This document shows, piece by piece, positions 17,744 to 25,147 of a stretch of 64,000 bases of DNA; the first letter of the stretch is position 1, and each line of letters begins with the position of its first letter. The stretch lies in the NCBI RefSeq assembly GCF_000425125.1, contig NZ_KE384309.1, positions 22,851 through 86,850 of the forward strand, written 5' to 3'. The notes beneath the pieces were generated by a model. That model saw nothing but the letters and a program-made list of their open reading frames with translations, was not told the origin of the DNA and searched no databases. A program made the position numbers and the translations under genes. The DNA is from Paenibacillus taiwanensis DSM 18679. Its GTDB lineage: Bacteria; Bacillota; Bacilli; Paenibacillales; Paenibacillaceae.

Positions 17744-17769
17744 GAAAGCTGATGGAACCGGTGACAGCT
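17744..17769 (-). promoter_or_regulatory. Hairpin at the end of the leader ORF, possible antiterminator element
   Basis: AAAGCTG and CAGCTTT form a 7-bp stem that starts at the stop codon of the 50-codon ORF. Its AGCTGT can alternatively pair with ACAGCT in the 5' arm of the second terminator, which would block that terminator. The switching role is inference. Confidence 0.4.
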
Positions 17770-17922
17770 TTAAATACACCTGCTTATGTACAAGAGGTGG
17801 GAAAAGTTGACATATTCCTGTTCGCAGCTGCAAGAGTTGATTCTCTCCGCAATGCTTTTGCCAATTAAATGTGTAAAAAAGGTAACTAACATAAAAGGTC
17901 GCCAACTACTGCTGCCGTCCAT
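17770..17922 (-). CDS. 50-residue leader ORF between M-box and mgtA
   Basis: ATG 17922 follows GGAGGG by nine bases and opens 50 codons ending in TAA. The product begins MDGSSSWRPFMLVTFFTHLI: a short polar start, a hydrophobic stretch (about 9-21) too short for a firm membrane span, a charged middle (KSIAERIN), a Cys-Ser-Cys pair (31-33) and a hydrophobic end. It lies after the riboswitch terminator and before a second terminator, so it would be made only when the M-box reads through. It could be a leader peptide controlling the second terminator, a small Mg2+-transport modulator (compare MgtS/MgtR in enterics, unrelated in sequence), or chance. I recognise no homologue. Confidence 0.5.
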   Translation of the reverse strand: MDGSSSWRPFMLVTFFTHLIGKSIAERINSCSCEQEYVNFSHLLYISRCI

Positions 17923-17945
17923 CAGACTTTTCCCTCCTCTGACTT

Positions 17946-17977
17946 ATAAAAATAGGCCCCCTAGGCATAGGGGGCCT
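17946..17977 (-). terminator. M-box riboswitch terminator
   Basis: Minus-strand AGGCCCCCTA, four-base loop, TAGGGGGCCT, then ATTTTTAT. The GGGGGCTC at the 3' edge of the aptamer (18020-18013) is complementary to the 5' arm, as expected for an on/off switch. Confidence 0.9.
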
Positions 17978-17999
17978 TGTTGATTGCGCACGCGCAAAT

Positions 18000-18176
18000 A
18001 AAATACCAACTAGAGCCCCCTGGTCGAGTTTTGGCACTATACAACGTAAAGACTGCTGTCTTAGCCACCTTATGAAAAGCCTTAATCCGGCAATTCCTGT
18101 TCTACCCGTGGGCATCTTTCGATATTTCTGGGCAGTGGCCTGTGTTTGTATAGGAGCCTCACCTAACGAGGTCATT
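18000..18176 (-). promoter_or_regulatory. M-box (ykoK-type) Mg2+ riboswitch
   Basis: Read on the minus strand, the conserved core is unmistakable: TTAGGTGAGGCTCCTATAC, then ACAGGCCACTGCCCAGAAAT, AAGATGCCCACGGGT, TTAAGGCTTTTCATAAGGTGGCTAAG, and GTGCCAAAACTCGACC. These are the M-box segments that fold around several Mg2+ ions. High Mg2+ favours the terminator downstream; low Mg2+ permits transcription toward mgtA. The last listed segments are separated by variable loops. Confidence 0.93.
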
Positions 18177-18187
18177 TGACACCCCTA

Positions 18188-18216
18188 ATAGTAGTCTGGA
18201 CATTTGTCTTTGTCAA
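18188..18216 (-). promoter_or_regulatory. Sigma-A promoter of the mgtA leader
   Basis: Minus-strand TTGACA (18216-18211), 17-bp spacer, TACTAT (18193-18188). Transcription would start near 18180, at the 5' edge of the M-box. Confidence 0.8.
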
Positions 18217-18280
18217 CTGTTTTCAAACCGTTTAACATTGTAATTATTGGATATATGGTTACTTCTTTATGTTCCAGCAC

Positions 18281-18311
18281 TTTACTTTAACGCTGCGTTA
18301 ACGTTTACAAT
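18281..18311 (+). promoter_or_regulatory. MerR-type promoter and operator
   Basis: TTTACT (18281-18286) and TACAAT (18306-18311) are separated by 19 bp, and the spacer contains the inverted repeat TTAACGC-T-GCGTTAA (18287-18301). An overlong spacer holding a dyad is the hallmark of promoters untwisted by MerR activators. The gene downstream encodes a MerR protein, so autoregulation is likely. Confidence 0.85.
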
Positions 18312-18358
18312 GAACGTATCACGTGAAAATGATTTGGGCGAATAGAGGTGACGTCACC

Positions 18359-19414
18359 ATGAAAATACAGGAAGCTTCACGATTGTTGGGGATGACCCCA
18401 CGATCGATTCGGTACTATGAAGAACGGGGACTGCTTGCTCCTTTAAAAAAAGAGGACAATGGGTATCGAGTGCTTACAAATGACGATATGGAACGATTGC
18501 GGATGATTGGCAGGCTGCGGGAGTTAGATCTGCCTATAGACGATATTCAACGCTGCTTAAACGATGCTATGGCGGGAGAATTGGCTAAGCTGCGTCCCTT
18601 TTTGTTACGTAAACGAAATGCGTTAGCAGAGGAATTTGTGCAAATGAGAACTTTGATGAAGCTGATGGATCATATGATCCATGCCACCGACGATATGGAA
18701 GGAGAAAAGGCGCTTATGGAATTGGAACAAATAACGGAACAAGCGAAGCGGGTAAGAGAGCTGCGGGGAAATTGGCAGGACCGATGGGATTTCGATAAGC
18801 AGGCACAAGGATATGACGCATCCGTAAATCGTATTCACGGGAGTTCCGATGTTCATGCCGATTATGAGAGCGTGTTACAGCGAACCAGTGGAATAATACA
18901 AGTAAAGCCAGGAGAACGCGGACTTGATTTGGGGATTGGAACAGGCAATCTGTCTGCTCGTTGCTGGGAGCAGGGCGCACTCATAACTGGGGTTGATCAG
19001 TCGGAGGAGATGTTAAAGCAATGCCGAGCCAAGTGGCCAGAGTTCAGGCTATACTTGGGAAATATGATGTCTTTGCCCTTGGCAGATGAGAAGTTTGATT
19101 TTATTATATCAACGTATGCACTGCACCACCTAACGGAAGAACAAAAGTGGATTGCGTTAGATGAGATGGATCGCGTGCTTGTATCAGGCGGTCGTATTGC
19201 GATTGGTGATCTGATGTTTGAGACGGAACAGCACCGCAATGAATATATGATCCGTTTAAAGAAAGCAGGAAAGTTTGAAGAAATTACGGGAATATTGGAT
19301 GAGTATTATGCAGACCGTTCCCGACTGTTGGCTTGGTGGGAGCAGCACGGATATGAAGTTTATGCAGAGCAGCTTGGCCTGTTAGTTCATTTGGTATATG
19401 CGCGAAAAAAATAA
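18359..19414 (+). CDS. MerR regulator fused to SAM methyltransferase
   Basis: 351 residues. Residues 1-70 are a MerR winged helix-turn-helix (RSIRYYEERGLL at 16-27), followed by a long dimerisation helix region (about 75-130). Residues 140-351 are a class I SAM-dependent methyltransferase with motif I LDLGIGTGN (189-197), an acidic residue after the second strand (GVDQSEEM) and a later FDFIISTYALHHL segment, similar to YrrT-type enzymes. MerR proteins usually carry a ligand-binding effector domain; here an enzyme domain takes that place. ATG 18359 follows AGAGGTGACG; an upstream in-frame start at 18323 overlaps the transcription start region. Terminator follows. Confidence 0.9.
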   Translation: MKIQEASRLLGMTPRSIRYYEERGLLAPLKKEDNGYRVLTNDDMERLRMIGRLRELDLPIDDIQRCLNDAMAGELAKLRPFLLRKRNALAEEFVQMRTLMKLMDHMIHATDDMEGEKALMELEQITEQAKRVRELRGNWQDRWDFDKQAQGYDASVNRIHGSSDVHADYESVLQRTSGIIQVKPGERGLDLGIGTGNLSARCWEQGALITGVDQSEEMLKQCRAKWPEFRLYLGNMMSLPLADEKFDFIISTYALHHLTEEQKWIALDEMDRVLVSGGRIAIGDLMFETEQHRNEYMIRLKKAGKFEEITGILDEYYADRSRLLAWWEQHGYEVYAEQLGLLVHLVYARKK

Positions 19415-19435
19415 AGTGGAACAATATATATGGCG

Positions 19436-19468
19436 GACGCGGTTATGCTTAGCATAGCCGCGTCTTTT
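19436..19468 (+). terminator. Terminator after the MerR-methyltransferase gene
   Basis: GACGCGGTTATGCT and AGCATAGCCGCGTC form a near-perfect stem followed by TTTT. Confidence 0.85.
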
Positions 19469-19490
19469 GATTGACATTTTATCGAGGAAG

Positions 19491-19709
19491 CTAGTGGTTC
19501 TTTGTTAAATGTTGCTGAATAATCGTAATGTATTGCTGCTGCTGCTCAGGACTGCTTTCTTTCCATATTAGCTCAAACAGAACACCAAGACCAGGCAATG
19601 CACGCTCATCGCCGTCAACCGAGCCGACGATCATATCCTCTACATCTGCATCGGTTTTGTTTGAGATTTTCTGAATGATGGCCTGACGCAAGTTAATTAA
19701 TACACTCAT
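19491..19709 (-). CDS. sspI: Small acid-soluble spore protein SspI
   Basis: 72 residues with the SspI core (LPGLGVLFELIWK at about 38-50) and the usual length. SspI is a minor forespore protein made under sigma-G. ATG 19709 follows AAGGAGG by nine bases. In B. subtilis sspI adjoins ysgA, and here a YsgA-type gene lies one gene away on the opposite strand. Confidence 0.93.
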   Translation of the reverse strand: MSVLINLRQAIIQKISNKTDADVEDMIVGSVDGDERALPGLGVLFELIWKESSPEQQQQYITIIQQHLTKNH

Positions 19710-19816
19710 TCATATGCGCCTCCTTCTGTCATCGCTTTCATCCCTTAGCGTAACCATACGGCGGACGAACCATGCATGCGGAATATGGAGTGGGTTAGGA
19801 CAAGCAGGGTGAGCTA

Positions 19817-19825
19817 TGATATAAT
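19817..19825 (+). promoter_or_regulatory. Extended -10 promoter of the ktr-ysgA pair
   Basis: TGA followed by TATAAT (19820-19825) forms an extended -10 element. No good -35 is visible at 16-18 bp, which is normal for this promoter class. Confidence 0.55.
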
Positions 19826-19863
19826 ATTTCACAAAACGTGACGGAACACGGGAAGGTGAACCC

Positions 19864-20532
19864 ATGGCAAATAAGAAGCAATATGCAATTATAGGTATGG
19901 GGCGATTCGGCTCCAGTATAGCACGCAGCTTAAGTAATCTCGGCTTTGAAGTGCTGGCGATTGACTCAAGTGAGCAGCGAATTCAAGAAATTGTGAATAT
20001 GGTAACTCACGCTGTATCGGCGGATTCTACCGAGGAAGAGGCTTTAAAAGCGCTTGGCGTTCGGAACTTTGATGTCGTAGTTGTTGCCATTGGTCAAGAT
20101 ATTCAAGCGAGCATTTTAACTACCCTTATTTTAAAAGATTTAGGTGTGCCTATGATTGTAGCTAAGGCGCAAAATGAACTGCACGGCAAAGTGCTAAGCA
20201 AGATCGGTGCGGATAAAGTCGTATTCCCAGAACGCGATATGGGAACGCGTGTTGCACATAACCTCATTTCGCCTAATATATTGGATTACATTGAATTGTC
20301 TGATGATCATAGCATTGTGGAGGTTCGTGCTACGGGCAGTATGCTGGGGCAGAACTTGATTGAATTGGATATTCGCGCAAGGTTCGGCTGCAACGTAATG
20401 GCGATCAAAAACAATGGACATATTAACATTTCACCATTGGCGGATTACCGATTGCGTGAAGAGGATATATTGGTCATCGTTGGTCAGAACGACAATTTGA
20501 AAAAGCTGGAGTTGGCATATTCGGGAGCATGA
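19864..20532 (+). CDS. KtrA/KtrC-type potassium channel gating subunit
   Basis: 222 residues. The RCK_N domain has a Rossmann motif GMGRFGSS (11-18) and Asp34 at the end of the second strand for nucleotide binding; the RCK_C domain (about 135-218) can bind c-di-AMP in this family. The protein forms an octameric ring that gates a KtrB/KtrD membrane subunit in K+ uptake. No membrane subunit is encoded beside it, as with orphan ktrC in B. subtilis. The ATG follows GGAAGGTG. Its stop overlaps a possible start of the next gene. Confidence 0.92.
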   Translation: MANKKQYAIIGMGRFGSSIARSLSNLGFEVLAIDSSEQRIQEIVNMVTHAVSADSTEEEALKALGVRNFDVVVVAIGQDIQASILTTLILKDLGVPMIVAKAQNELHGKVLSKIGADKVVFPERDMGTRVAHNLISPNILDYIELSDDHSIVEVRATGSMLGQNLIELDIRARFGCNVMAIKNNGHINISPLADYRLREEDILVIVGQNDNLKKLELAYSGA

Positions 20533-20540
20533 GAAACAAC

Positions 20541-21347
20541 ATGAGCATAAATACAATTACATCTTTACACAATCCGCGTGTTAAGCAATGGTCGCAGCTT
20601 CAAGAGCGGAAGCATCGCAACCGTGAAGGGCGCTTTATTGCTGAAGGCGTGCATCTCGTGCAGGAAGCGCTGCGCTCTGAAAGTACAGTGGAATGTGTTG
20701 TTTACGATATGGACAAAGGTATTCCGAACGAGTTAAGAGTGGCTGCTGCGACTGAGGGAGAGGTCGAATGGATCGGTGTGACAGATGCGATTATTCGCAA
20801 ATGTACGGACACGGAGACCCCACAGCCTTTATTTGCGGTTTTGAAGAAGCCTGCAACGGACTGGCGTTATTTGTTCGAAGACAAGCAGGCATTGGTTGTA
20901 GCTGTTGATGGTGTGCAGGACCCGGGAAATCTGGGCACAATTATACGTACAGCAGACGCAGTAGGCGCAACTGGTGTTGTTGTTGGCAAAGGGACGGTTG
21001 ATTTATATAACAGCAAGACGGTTCGTTCTACAATGGGCTCTTTGTTCCATCTTCCTGTTGTTGAGGGAGATCTGGAGGAGCTTATTCCTGAGGCGAAGCG
21101 GCACCATGTGCGTGTAGTGAGCACTAGCTTGCAGGCGGAGGCCAATTGTTACGAGCACAGCTTCACGGGTCCGACTTGGTTAGTTGTCGGCAATGAGGGC
21201 AAAGGGGTATCTGCGCAAGTTCAGGCACTTGTCGATGACGCCGTCATTATCCCGATGCGCGGGCAGGCAGAATCGCTTAATGTGGCGATGGCAACTTCGG
21301 TGCTGTTGTATGAGGCAATGCGTCAGCGGTATTTTTGTAAACTATAA
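20541..21347 (+). CDS. TrmH/SpoU-family RNA methyltransferase (YsgA)
   Basis: 268 residues from ATG 20541; a start at 20529 overlaps the ktr stop as ATGA and is possible, but the N terminus SINTITSLHNPRVKQW aligns with YsgA-type proteins starting here. An N-terminal substrate-binding domain is followed by a SPOUT knot with VQDPGNLGTIIRTADA, LVVGNEGKGV and IPMRGQAESLNVAMA. These enzymes methylate ribose 2'-OH in rRNA or tRNA. It is translationally close to the ktr gene and ends at a terminator, without pheST following as in B. subtilis. Confidence 0.92.
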   Translation: MSINTITSLHNPRVKQWSQLQERKHRNREGRFIAEGVHLVQEALRSESTVECVVYDMDKGIPNELRVAAATEGEVEWIGVTDAIIRKCTDTETPQPLFAVLKKPATDWRYLFEDKQALVVAVDGVQDPGNLGTIIRTADAVGATGVVVGKGTVDLYNSKTVRSTMGSLFHLPVVEGDLEELIPEAKRHHVRVVSTSLQAEANCYEHSFTGPTWLVVGNEGKGVSAQVQALVDDAVIIPMRGQAESLNVAMATSVLLYEAMRQRYFCKL

Positions 21348-21374
21348 TTGTTTGTAAATTATGACAGACAACGT

Positions 21375-21424
21375 TATAAGTCCTGATATTCAAGAAACCC
21401 TTGATATATTGGGACTTATTTATT
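21375..21424 (+). terminator. Terminator after ysgA
   Basis: ATAAGTCC-ATAT-CAAG and CTTG-ATAT-GGGACTTAT make a long hairpin followed by TTATTTG. Confidence 0.75.
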
Positions 21425-21947
21425 TGATCGTGTTGGAGATCTGAATGTAAGATATCGGGTAAAGTATGAAACGTGATGAAGCACATCCATTTTATATATC
21501 TTATAAATCTAGTTACGAAGGTATGAAATTAGCCTTTAAAGGTGTGAGTAATACTAGTTTAAGCACGAATAGTCTGTGTTTCGCTAGTGGATACGAAAGT
21601 AGAGGAGCTTGCATGAAGCAGCTCCTTTTTCTTTTGTTAAAGTAAGGGGCAAATAGTTAAGTTTACATCTGAATCATGCAGGTTGAAAATTCCTTCAACT
21701 ATACGGTTAGGTGTAAAGATGGTTTATCGCTACAGTTGAACAAAATAAACCGTTTTTTTCTTAATCGGTGCAGTGCTAACGAAGCTGACACCATTCGTAA
21801 AGGATATATGAGCAAGAGGAAAACGTATTGATAACCTCGCAAATAGCATATCACCCAAGTGCGGGAAAAGTTTTTTCCCCTTTTTATGAACCAAAATACG
21901 AGAACTGGTGAATAAGAAGTGAAAGGAAAAACGAGGAGGTCTTTTAA
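21425..21947. other. Long AT-rich intergenic region before the ECF sigma gene
   Basis: Over 500 bp without a convincing gene. A 59-codon frame (21466-21645) lacks a ribosome site and runs through a terminator, so it is probably not coding. An inverted repeat GTTGAA-N6-TTCAAC lies at 21682-21699, and a GGGAAAA...TTTTCCC hairpin with a T-tract lies at 21862-21886. Some of this may be the ECF promoter region, but no ECF consensus is clear to me. Confidence 0.4.
21603..21635 (+). terminator. Isolated terminator, possible small RNA 3' end
   Basis: AGGAGCT...AGCTCCT followed by TTTTCTTTT. It lies about 260 bp past ysgA and its own terminator, with no coding gene directly upstream, so it may end a small transcript starting in 21430-21600. 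Confidence 0.65.
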
Positions 21948-22517
21948 GTGAAAGGAAGTCATCATTTTCCAATTCCTAAGGAGGTAGGTCCGATTGATTT
22001 TGAAACACTTGTTCAACCTCACTTAACTAGTGCATTTCGAGTCGCTTTTTTGATCGTCCATGATTACCATCTGGCGCAGGATGCTGTTCAAGAAGCACTA
22101 TGGGAAGCCTATCAATCACTTTATCGATTTGATAAACAAAAAGGTTCATCGTTTCGAGCTTGGTTTATCAAAATCGTGACACATCGTGCACTTAATATGG
22201 TGCGTAGAAAGAAAAAGACAGAACCATATATGGACTCGATTGACCCTGGGCAAAACCCATTGGAGAGTATTCTTCAAAAGGAGAAAGAGCAACAGATTTG
22301 GCGAGCAATTCAGATGATGACACCGAAGCATCGTTCTGCAGTTATTCTTTACTATTATGAGGAGTTTAGTATAGCTGAAATTGCAAAAATCCTTGGTGTA
22401 TTTGAGGGAACAGTAAAATCAAGGCTGCATAAGGCCAGAAAGTTAATTGCTGAAAAAATGCAAGGTAAGAAGGAAACACAAATATTTACCGAGTTAGGAG
22501 TGAACATGCATGACTAA
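21948..22517 (+). CDS. ECF-type RNA polymerase sigma factor
   Basis: 189 residues. Region 2 (about 25-90) includes the HDYHLAQDAVQEALWEAY helix and a -10 recognition segment FRAWFIKIVTHRALN; region 4 (about 120-172) has FSIAEIAKILGVFEGTVKSRLHKAR, the -35 helix-turn-helix. No region 1.1 or 3, as expected for ECF. GTG start with AGGAGG eight bases upstream. Its last codons overlap the next gene, a membrane-bound anti-sigma factor, so the pair forms a classic signalling unit, probably autoregulated. Confidence 0.93.
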   Translation: MKGSHHFPIPKEVGPIDFETLVQPHLTSAFRVAFLIVHDYHLAQDAVQEALWEAYQSLYRFDKQKGSSFRAWFIKIVTHRALNMVRRKKKTEPYMDSIDPGQNPLESILQKEKEQQIWRAIQMMTPKHRSAVILYYYEEFSIAEIAKILGVFEGTVKSRLHKARKLIAEKMQGKKETQIFTELGVNMHD

Positions 22518-23991
22518 TCTTGACAATCAGATTACACAAACTCTAAAAAAGGTAGCCGGAGAATTGGATCAACCTAATTTTGTGATGCCTGACCAAGTTG
22601 TAGCCTATAAAAGAAAAAGGTCGCGTTTACTAAGCACTTTATTACTTCCTGTCTCAATTAGCTGTGCTTTGCTGTTAACGATATCGGTGAGTCCTACCTT
22701 TGCGGCCTATGTGAAATCGTTATTTGATGGTTCTGATCAAGAACTGCAACATGCAGCACAGGAGGGGTATTCACAGAAGGTAAATGCCTCTGTTACTGAC
22801 CGAGGCTATACTCTTGAAATAGAGGAGATATTGGCTGATCCGATGAGAATTGTGGCCGTTTATTCGATCAAGGATCAGCAAAAGAACTTTATTCATCCGG
22901 ATAAACTGTACATAAGCAACGTAGAGGTAACAGATTTGCAAGGGAATGTAATTAAAGAAACTAAATCGTATGGGATAGAAATCCAAGAAAATTACGGATA
23001 TATTACTCTAAAAAAACCGGGGGAAACGGACCAACAGAAGCTTTTATTACAGTTCGAGGGGAAACAGATCGACTCTGTTGAGGGAAATTGGGCCTTAAAA
23101 ATTCCTTTTGATTTAGAAAAAACAACTAAGGCTTCAAAGGTGCTGTCAATCGATAAAACGTATACTACACCACAGGGACTGCAAATCAATCTAAACAGTA
23201 TTATGCATTCACCGACTGCTGCTCGTGTGGATTATGAAACGAAATGGACGGAAGAGGCAAAGAAAAGATTAGTGCAGGAAAGTAAACAAGTGAAAGGAAA
23301 AGTAGATTCAGCTGATCCTTATGTTCGCTATGATGATTTTAAACTGAATTTTCATGTTGAAAATGAACAAGGAGAGATAGTAAAAGATTTAACTAGAGCG
23401 CTTGATACTCCACGTAAGGTCGTGGGCGAATACGGCCATTCTAATCGGAAGTATGGATTTGCTCCACTGTCTCCTGATCATCAATATACGTTAGTATTGG
23501 ATTCTTTAGTAAAAACAGAACCGTATGAGCTAGGCGTCTCATTTGAGCCGAAACAGCTTGCCGAAAAACCTGTAAGAGTAGATAAGGATGGCAAAACGAT
23601 TGAGATCAAGTCAGTAACCTTTGAAGAACCATTAAATGAAGCATCTCCAAACAATGAGAAGCACGCTACTATTTTACTTGAGGCTTATTTAAAGGATATA
23701 TCATACATTAATATAGCAGATACAATTTTATTGGATGATGACACAGATAAAATCGTAAATCGCTTTGGTTGGACTATAAAGGATGAAAAGGGTAAAATAT
23801 ACAATGTAACAGGTGGAGATTTTAAAACGATAGGGAAGGATGAACAAGGAAGAAACCATGTTCGAATAAAATTACAAAGTTATGAAATGAGAGAACTACC
23901 TCAAAAGATCAGTCTTACTTCAGAACTGGCCAAAAAGAGTTATGACCTGGATTGGAAAGTACCATTGCCAATGCCAAAAGAAGACAAGTAA
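22510..23991 (+). CDS. Membrane anti-sigma factor, DUF4179 family
   Basis: 493 residues. A short cytoplasmic N terminus (about 1-35, the sigma-binding part) is followed by a membrane span (about 37-60) ending PTFAAYV, and a large extracytoplasmic region of repeated beta-rich domains matching the DUF4179 plan. Overlap of 8 bp with the sigma gene indicates coupled translation. It likely holds the ECF factor inactive until an envelope signal; the ligand is unknown. Codon and base use are AT-rich compared with flanking housekeeping genes. Confidence 0.88.
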   Translation: MTNLDNQITQTLKKVAGELDQPNFVMPDQVVAYKRKRSRLLSTLLLPVSISCALLLTISVSPTFAAYVKSLFDGSDQELQHAAQEGYSQKVNASVTDRGYTLEIEEILADPMRIVAVYSIKDQQKNFIHPDKLYISNVEVTDLQGNVIKETKSYGIEIQENYGYITLKKPGETDQQKLLLQFEGKQIDSVEGNWALKIPFDLEKTTKASKVLSIDKTYTTPQGLQINLNSIMHSPTAARVDYETKWTEEAKKRLVQESKQVKGKVDSADPYVRYDDFKLNFHVENEQGEIVKDLTRALDTPRKVVGEYGHSNRKYGFAPLSPDHQYTLVLDSLVKTEPYELGVSFEPKQLAEKPVRVDKDGKTIEIKSVTFEEPLNEASPNNEKHATILLEAYLKDISYINIADTILLDDDTDKIVNRFGWTIKDEKGKIYNVTGGDFKTIGKDEQGRNHVRIKLQSYEMRELPQKISLTSELAKKSYDLDWKVPLPMPKEDK

Positions 23992-24018
23992 GAACGGGAT
24001 ACGTTAGTTCAAATAGAT

Positions 24019-24061
24019 TGAGGCAGTCTAGGATTTAATTTTTCGGTCCAAGACTGTCTCT
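24019..24061 (+). terminator. Hairpin after the anti-sigma gene
   Basis: GAGGCAGTCT-GGA pairs imperfectly with TCC-AGACTGTCTC. The T-tract is weak, so termination is likely but not certain. Confidence 0.5.
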
Positions 24062-24185
24062 GTTGTCATACTTTCCATTAGTGTAAGTTATAAACTGTCT
24101 CAAGCAGACATTGTATGTTTTTTAAGTTTTCCGTGGACAAATACCCATTATGACGTATTATTGGTACGAATGTAGGAGGGAATAC

Positions 24186-24317
24186 ATGACTATGACCATT
24201 CAAAGGACAGCGTATAAATGTCCTCATCCCCTTCGTTGCCGAGATTGGAAAATGTCCATTTGCGCTTACGATACACCTTTTAATTGGCAACTGACCTTTA
24301 TTAATTCTAGTATTTAA
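24186..24317 (+). CDS. Possible 43-residue Cys-rich small protein
   Basis: ATG 24186 follows AGGAGGG by five bases, a strong and well-placed ribosome site. The 43 codons end in TAA and encode MTMTIQRTAYKCPHPLRC and a Trp/Cys-containing remainder, with three Cys and one His in the first half. The region is otherwise empty between the anti-sigma gene and the lipoprotein-like gene. No family is recognised; it could be a real small protein or a chance frame. Confidence 0.35.
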   Translation: MTMTIQRTAYKCPHPLRCRDWKMSICAYDTPFNWQLTFINSSI

Positions 24318-24389
24318 TGCAATAATTTTGTGTATCTAAAACTAAATGCTTCTCTCATGCATCTATTTAATTAGTTAAAGAGGGGAGAA

Positions 24390-24884
24390 TTGGGGAAATT
24401 GGAATCGAAGTATGGAGTCAAGACGGTAATCTGCATTCTATCTGGCATTTTAATAATGACAGGTTGTTTATTTATATGGCCAATCTATCAGCACAGCGGA
24501 AATTTGTCTGCACTAAGCGATACTAGAACCGAAAAAAGCGTTCATATTGGTTTACATGTTGCAATGGAACCACAATTATATGAATTACAGCTAGACACAA
24601 TAAAGGCAGGCTTACAAGAGGGCACACTCCTTCGAATCAAGGACCAGAAGGAATCCCCATTATTGCTTGAAACAAATGCTTCATATGAATTGCATAAGGA
24701 AGAGGGCCACTGGAGAATTGTTTTTCAAACATCTGGCAAACAGCAGTTTACGTTATATTGTACGTTGCCAGTCCGAATAGAGGGAGAAGGAGTTACGGTA
24801 ATCCAGCAGGAGGGAGCACACGTCGTTACTGTCACACGTGTGGGCAGTTATAGTCCCATCGACTTGTACTGGTCCTCCTCATAG
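24390..24884 (+). CDS. Hypothetical exported or membrane-anchored protein
   Basis: 164 residues. An N-terminal hydrophobic segment (about 11-32) contains LIMTGC, loosely like a lipobox, followed by a soluble beta-rich domain. AGGGGAG lies just upstream; both TTG 24390 and in-frame TTG 24399 could start translation, and spacing favours 24399. It sits after the sigma/anti-sigma pair and might belong to that regulon. No family is recognised. Confidence 0.6.
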   Translation: MGKLESKYGVKTVICILSGILIMTGCLFIWPIYQHSGNLSALSDTRTEKSVHIGLHVAMEPQLYELQLDTIKAGLQEGTLLRIKDQKESPLLLETNASYELHKEEGHWRIVFQTSGKQQFTLYCTLPVRIEGEGVTVIQQEGAHVVTVTRVGSYSPIDLYWSSS

Positions 24885-24980
24885 ATAGCTGCGGCCTCCA
24901 GTATTTTAGAAAGAAAACGATGCACTCAGCTTTGTGATTTCATTAAACTAGACATCATTCAGATCATATACGCAACGATT

Positions 24981-25026
24981 GACCGGATATGTTCGCAGTA
25001 ATACTATGCGAATTACGGTCTTTTTT
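24981..25026 (+). terminator. Terminator before the chemoreceptor gene
   Basis: GACCG...CGGTC enclosing TTCGCA/TGCGAA, followed by TTTTTT. Confidence 0.75.
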
Positions 25027-25147
25027 GCATTTGGAAAGAAGTAGTTCATTAATACTTATAACGAAAGTCCTAGATTGTTCCGATATATGAACTGAAGAAT
25101 GTTTGAACAGCATTCGTTCAACAAGATTACTGGGGGGTTACACCACG

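Noticed and set aside
17786-17983. 65-codon plus-strand frame opposite the mgtA leader
   Set aside because: No ribosome site; it runs antisense to the leader ORF and terminator.
17906-18175. 89-codon minus-strand frame over the M-box
   Set aside because: It coincides with conserved riboswitch RNA and its terminator and has no ribosome site.
21466-21645. 59-codon frame after ysgA
   Set aside because: No ribosome site, and the frame continues through a strong terminator hairpin.
24078-24290. 70-codon minus-strand frame
   Set aside because: No ribosome site or family similarity; it overlaps the better-supported plus-strand small ORF.
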